Source: Jannaschia sp. CCS1
GTDB lineage: Bacteria; Pseudomonadota; Alphaproteobacteria; Rhodobacterales; Rhodobacteraceae
Assembly: GCF_000013565.1 (NCBI RefSeq)
Contig: NC_007802.1
Span: forward strand, 3,844,001 to 3,908,000
Length of the DNA stretch: 64,000 nucleotides
Reading direction: 5' to 3'
Below are positions 61,708-64,000 of this stretch, in pieces (positions within the stretch are counted from its first letter, which is position 1; every line of letters begins with the position of its first letter). Both the position numbers and the translations under genes were made by a program. The notes under the pieces were generated by a model. That model made no database searches. It saw only the letters and a list, made by a program, of their open reading frames with translations, and was not told where the DNA came from.

Positions 61708-63276
61708 ATGAAACGATTGTCCAATATGGGCGGGATGAGCCGCCGAACGATGCTGCAAGGCACCGCCGCCGTCGGCACCGCCGCGCTGATCACACCCTGG
61801 GGGACGCCGCTGCGCGCGCAGCCTGTGCAGGGCGGAACATTGCGGGTTGGCATGGCGCACGGCTCAACCACCGACGCGCTGGACCCGGGCACCTGGGAAG
61901 CAGATTTCATGATCTTTCAGGCCCATACCCGCAACAACTACCTGACCGAGATCGCAGCAGACGGCTCCCTCGTGCCGGAACTGGCCGAAAGCTGGGAAGC
62001 GTCTGAGGATGCCGCGACCTGGACCTTCACGATCCGCTCGGGCGTTGAATTCCATTCTGGCCACGTGCTGACGGCGGAAGACGTTGTCGCCTCCATCAAC
62101 CACCACAGGGGCGAAGACAGCACCTCTGCCGCTGCGCCTATCGTGTCGGCCATCACCGATATGACGGTGGATGGCATGAACGTCGTGGTCACGCTGGCCT
62201 CCGGCAATGCGGACTTCCCGTTTGTGATGTCCGACTATCACCTGCCGATCCTGCCCGCCCAGGCCGATGGCACAATCGACCCCAACACCCAGGACGGCTG
62301 CGGCCCGTTCCGCATTGTTGAGATCGAATTCGGCGTTGGCGCCTCCTACGCGCGCCATGACGGCTATTGGAAAGAGGGTTTGCCCCATTTCGACGCGATT
62401 GAGCAGATCGTCATCTTCGACGATGCCGCCCGCCAGAACGCGCTGATTTCTGGAGAGGTCGATTACATCGACACCGCCGACCTCAACACCGTGCACCTGC
62501 TGGAGCGCGCGCCGGGGATCGAGATCCTGTCCGTGACCGGCACGCAGCACTATGGCCTGCCGATGGACACGCGGGCGGAGCCGTTCAATGATCCCAACGT
62601 CCGTCTGGCGCTGAAGTATTCGATTGACCGGACCCAGCTGGTGGACACGATCCTGAACGGCTACGGCTCCATCGGCAACGACCACCCCATCGGCTCCGGC
62701 CAGCGGTTCTTCAACACCGAGTTGGAGCAGAAGGAATACGATCCGGATCGTGCGCGCTTCCACCTGGCCGAGGCCGGGATGGAAAGCCTCGACGTGGACA
62801 TCCACCTGGCCGACGCCGCCTTCGCGGGTGCGATGGACGCGGGCGTGTTGTTCTCGGAAAGTGCTGCGGCGTCCGGCATCAACCTTAACGTCGTGCGCGA
62901 ACCCAACGACGGCTACTGGTCCAACGTCTGGATGCAGAAGCCCTTCGCGGGCACCTATTGGGGCGGTCGCCCGACCGAAGACCTGATGTTCGCGACGGCC
63001 TACGAGCGCGGCGTGCCATGGAACGAGACGTTCTGGGACAACGAGCGGTTCAACGACCTCCTGCTTCAGGCCCGCTCCGAGCTGGATGAGGACCTGCGCC
63101 GCGACATGTATTTCGAGATGCAGCAGATCGTGTCCGACGATGGCGGGATCATCATCCCGATGTTCGCCAATTACGTCGGCGCCTACAGCGATGCCCTTGC
63201 CCATCCCGAGCAGGTCGCGTCGAACTGGCGCAATGACGGCCACCGGATAGGCGAACGCTGGTGGTTCGCAGCTTAA
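61708..63276 (+). CDS. ABC transporter substrate-binding protein, family 5 (Tat-exported)
   Basis: This 522-aa family-5 receptor has a twin-arginine signal (SRRTML at 11-16, hydrophobic stretch, cut near LRA at about 37). GGTLRVGMAHGSTTDALDPG opens the mature protein, and LALKYSIDRTQLVDT is a typical mid-protein block. ATG 61708 has GGAGAG upstream. Tat export suggests the receptor folds in the cytoplasm. It is the first gene of a second peptide-type importer after the M81 gene. Confidence 0.91.
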   Translation: MKRLSNMGGMSRRTMLQGTAAVGTAALITPWGTPLRAQPVQGGTLRVGMAHGSTTDALDPGTWEADFMIFQAHTRNNYLTEIAADGSLVPELAESWEASEDAATWTFTIRSGVEFHSGHVLTAEDVVASINHHRGEDSTSAAAPIVSAITDMTVDGMNVVVTLASGNADFPFVMSDYHLPILPAQADGTIDPNTQDGCGPFRIVEIEFGVGASYARHDGYWKEGLPHFDAIEQIVIFDDAARQNALISGEVDYIDTADLNTVHLLERAPGIEILSVTGTQHYGLPMDTRAEPFNDPNVRLALKYSIDRTQLVDTILNGYGSIGNDHPIGSGQRFFNTELEQKEYDPDRARFHLAEAGMESLDVDIHLADAAFAGAMDAGVLFSESAAASGINLNVVREPNDGYWSNVWMQKPFAGTYWGGRPTEDLMFATAYERGVPWNETFWDNERFNDLLLQARSELDEDLRRDMYFEMQQIVSDDGGIIIPMFANYVGAYSDALAHPEQVASNWRNDGHRIGERWWFAA

Positions 63277-63284
63277 GCCCATTG

Positions 63285-63312
63285 ACCCCCGGCCAATGAT
63301 TTGGTCGGGGGT
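63285..63312 (+). terminator. Strong intercistronic hairpin after the binding-protein gene
   Basis: ACCCCCGGCCAA-tgat-TTGGTCGGGGGT forms a 12-bp stem (one G-U pair) with a 4-base loop, 8 bases after the stop. Only TCTTCG follows, not a U-run. Partial termination or 3'-end protection would keep receptor mRNA above permease mRNA. Confidence 0.65.
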
Positions 63313-63400
63313 TCTTCGTTCCGGAACGGGCACATAGGCCCGGGGAACCACAATCAAGAACAAAGCGGCCCTCAGACCGGCCCGAAGGATAACCCCCGCC

Positions 63401-64000
63401 ATGTCACATATCTGGATAATGATCGCGCAGCGGCTGGCTCTTGGCCTTGTCACTCTGTTCGTGGTGTCATTGATCATCTTCCTCGGCACCGAGCTTCTGC
63501 CCGGTGACTTCGCGCAGGAGATCCTTGGCCAATCCGCTACGCCTGAAACCGTCGCCGCCCTGCGCGAGCAATTGGGCCTGAACGACTCGATGGTGACGCG
63601 ATATGCCAACTGGCTGGGGGATGTGCTGCAAGGGGATCTGGGGGAGAGTCTCGCCAACGGACAATCGGTGTCCGAACTGATCGGACGCCGCCTTGGCTGG
63701 ACCCTGTCACTGGCGCTTTATGCGGCCGCCATCGCGGTGCCCTTGTCCCTGACCCTCGGCATCCTCGCAGCCCTCTTCCGCAACTCCTTCTTCGACCGCT
63801 TCGCCAATGCCTCGGCGCTCACGTCGATCTCCTTCCCCGAATTCTTCGTCGCCTACATCCTTATCTTCTATCTGGCGGGCGCAGGCGGGCCGTTCCCGTC
63901 GATCTCCAATATGCGCGGCGTGGAGGGGTTTGGCGATTACCTCTACCGCACCTTCCTGCCCGCTTTGACGCTGACCTTGGTCGTCACCGCCCATATGATG
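63401..64000 (+). CDS. ABC transporter permease, DppB type (partial, cut by window end)
   Basis: The first 200 codons of a DppB-type permease are present. They include an N-terminal helix (LALGLVTLFVVSLIIFLGTE), the TPETVAALREQLGL periplasmic segment, GDLGESLANG, and further helices to the window edge. The remainder lies outside. It belongs with the Tat-exported receptor at 61708. Permease and ATPase genes are expected to continue downstream. Confidence 0.9.
   Translation, partial: MSHIWIMIAQRLALGLVTLFVVSLIIFLGTELLPGDFAQEILGQSATPETVAALREQLGLNDSMVTRYANWLGDVLQGDLGESLANGQSVSELIGRRLGWTLSLALYAAAIAVPLSLTLGILAALFRNSFFDRFANASALTSISFPEFFVAYILIFYLAGAGGPFPSISNMRGVEGFGDYLYRTFLPALTLTLVVTAHMM

Noticed and set aside
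61864-63657. A 597-codon open frame on the minus strand opposite the second ABC receptor
   Set aside because: Antisense shadow that also runs through the hairpin region; no domain.
1-64000. tRNA, rRNA, riboswitch, CRISPR array, insertion sequence or attachment site
   Set aside because: I looked for tRNA-like CCA-ended cloverleaves, regularly spaced repeats and transposase-like proteins and saw none. Short RNAs in the small gaps cannot be excluded by eye.
1-64000. Phage defence or toxin-antitoxin system
   Set aside because: Every intact gene fits transport, catabolism or local regulation. No nuclease, methylase, reverse transcriptase or toxin-like small gene pair was seen.

Overview
The window is a GC-rich, gene-dense stretch of bacterial DNA. 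It is about 98% covered by protein genes, most of them in ATGA-overlapping operons. It looks like an alphaproteobacterium of the Rhodobacterales (Roseobacter) type. That placement is inferred from base composition, from the number of TRAP and TTT uptake systems, and from protein style; there is no rRNA or marker gene to confirm it. I see no tRNA, rRNA, CRISPR array, integrase, transposase or replication gene. The content is almost entirely catabolic: secondary and ABC importers, FAD enzymes, aldehyde dehydrogenases, SDRs and local regulators. This would fit a chromid, a megaplasmid or an accessory chromosomal region.

Layout. (1) 7-8123: a HutC-type GntR regulator diverges from an operon encoding a tautomerase/NTF2-like fusion, a hydantoinase/oxoprolinase pair (hyuB, hyuA), an isochorismatase-fold hydrolase without the usual cysteine, an isocitrate lyase/PEP mutase-family lyase and an FAD dehydrogenase. 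(2) 8143-17439: a minus-strand TRAP importer with a large FAD monooxygenase, then a maleate isomerase/arylmalonate decarboxylase-like protein with a second FAD monooxygenase. These diverge from an aldehyde dehydrogenase and an SDR. Together (1) and (2) resemble a peripheral plus ring-cleavage-product pathway for an aromatic or N-heterocyclic compound; the substrate is unknown. (3) 17613-21981: a TRAP importer plus alpha/beta hydrolase, divergent from a MarR regulator across a perfect 13-bp inverted repeat. (4) 21988-27343: a CaiB-type CoA-transferase and an HMG-CoA lyase-like enzyme, divergent from a complete TctCBA tripartite importer.

(5) 27436-34638: an SDR and an FCD-type GntR regulator, divergent from an aldehyde dehydrogenase, a third TRAP importer and a double-OsmC protein. 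(6) 34645-41309: one long minus-strand operon (TAXI receptor, fused TRAP permease, IclR regulator, aldehyde dehydrogenase, FAD monooxygenase). (7) 41470-42837: the decayed remnant of a ThDP-dependent enzyme beside an intact TauE/SafE-type exporter. (8) 42938-52494: a cell-wall sugar recycling locus. MurR and a GNAT diverge from MurQ, a complete oligopeptide-type ABC importer, a PBP4B-like serine hydrolase and AnmK. It has no PTS transporter, so MurNAc-6-P would be made inside the cell by AnmK. (9) 52567-64000: a LysR regulator, a second hydantoinase pair (hyuA, hyuB), an SDR without the catalytic Tyr/Lys, a CocE/S15-type hydrolase, an M81 (MlrC-like) metallopeptidase and the start of a second peptide-type ABC importer, cut by the window end. 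This looks like uptake and opening of an amide, lactam or modified peptide.

The most interesting items are the ABC-dependent murein recycling locus, several enzymes whose normal catalytic residues are replaced (isochorismatase C to G, AMDase-like C to T, SDR Y/K to F/G, and an OsmC domain with C to S twice), the tautomerase-NTF2 fusion, and the M81/CocE/hydantoinase cluster.
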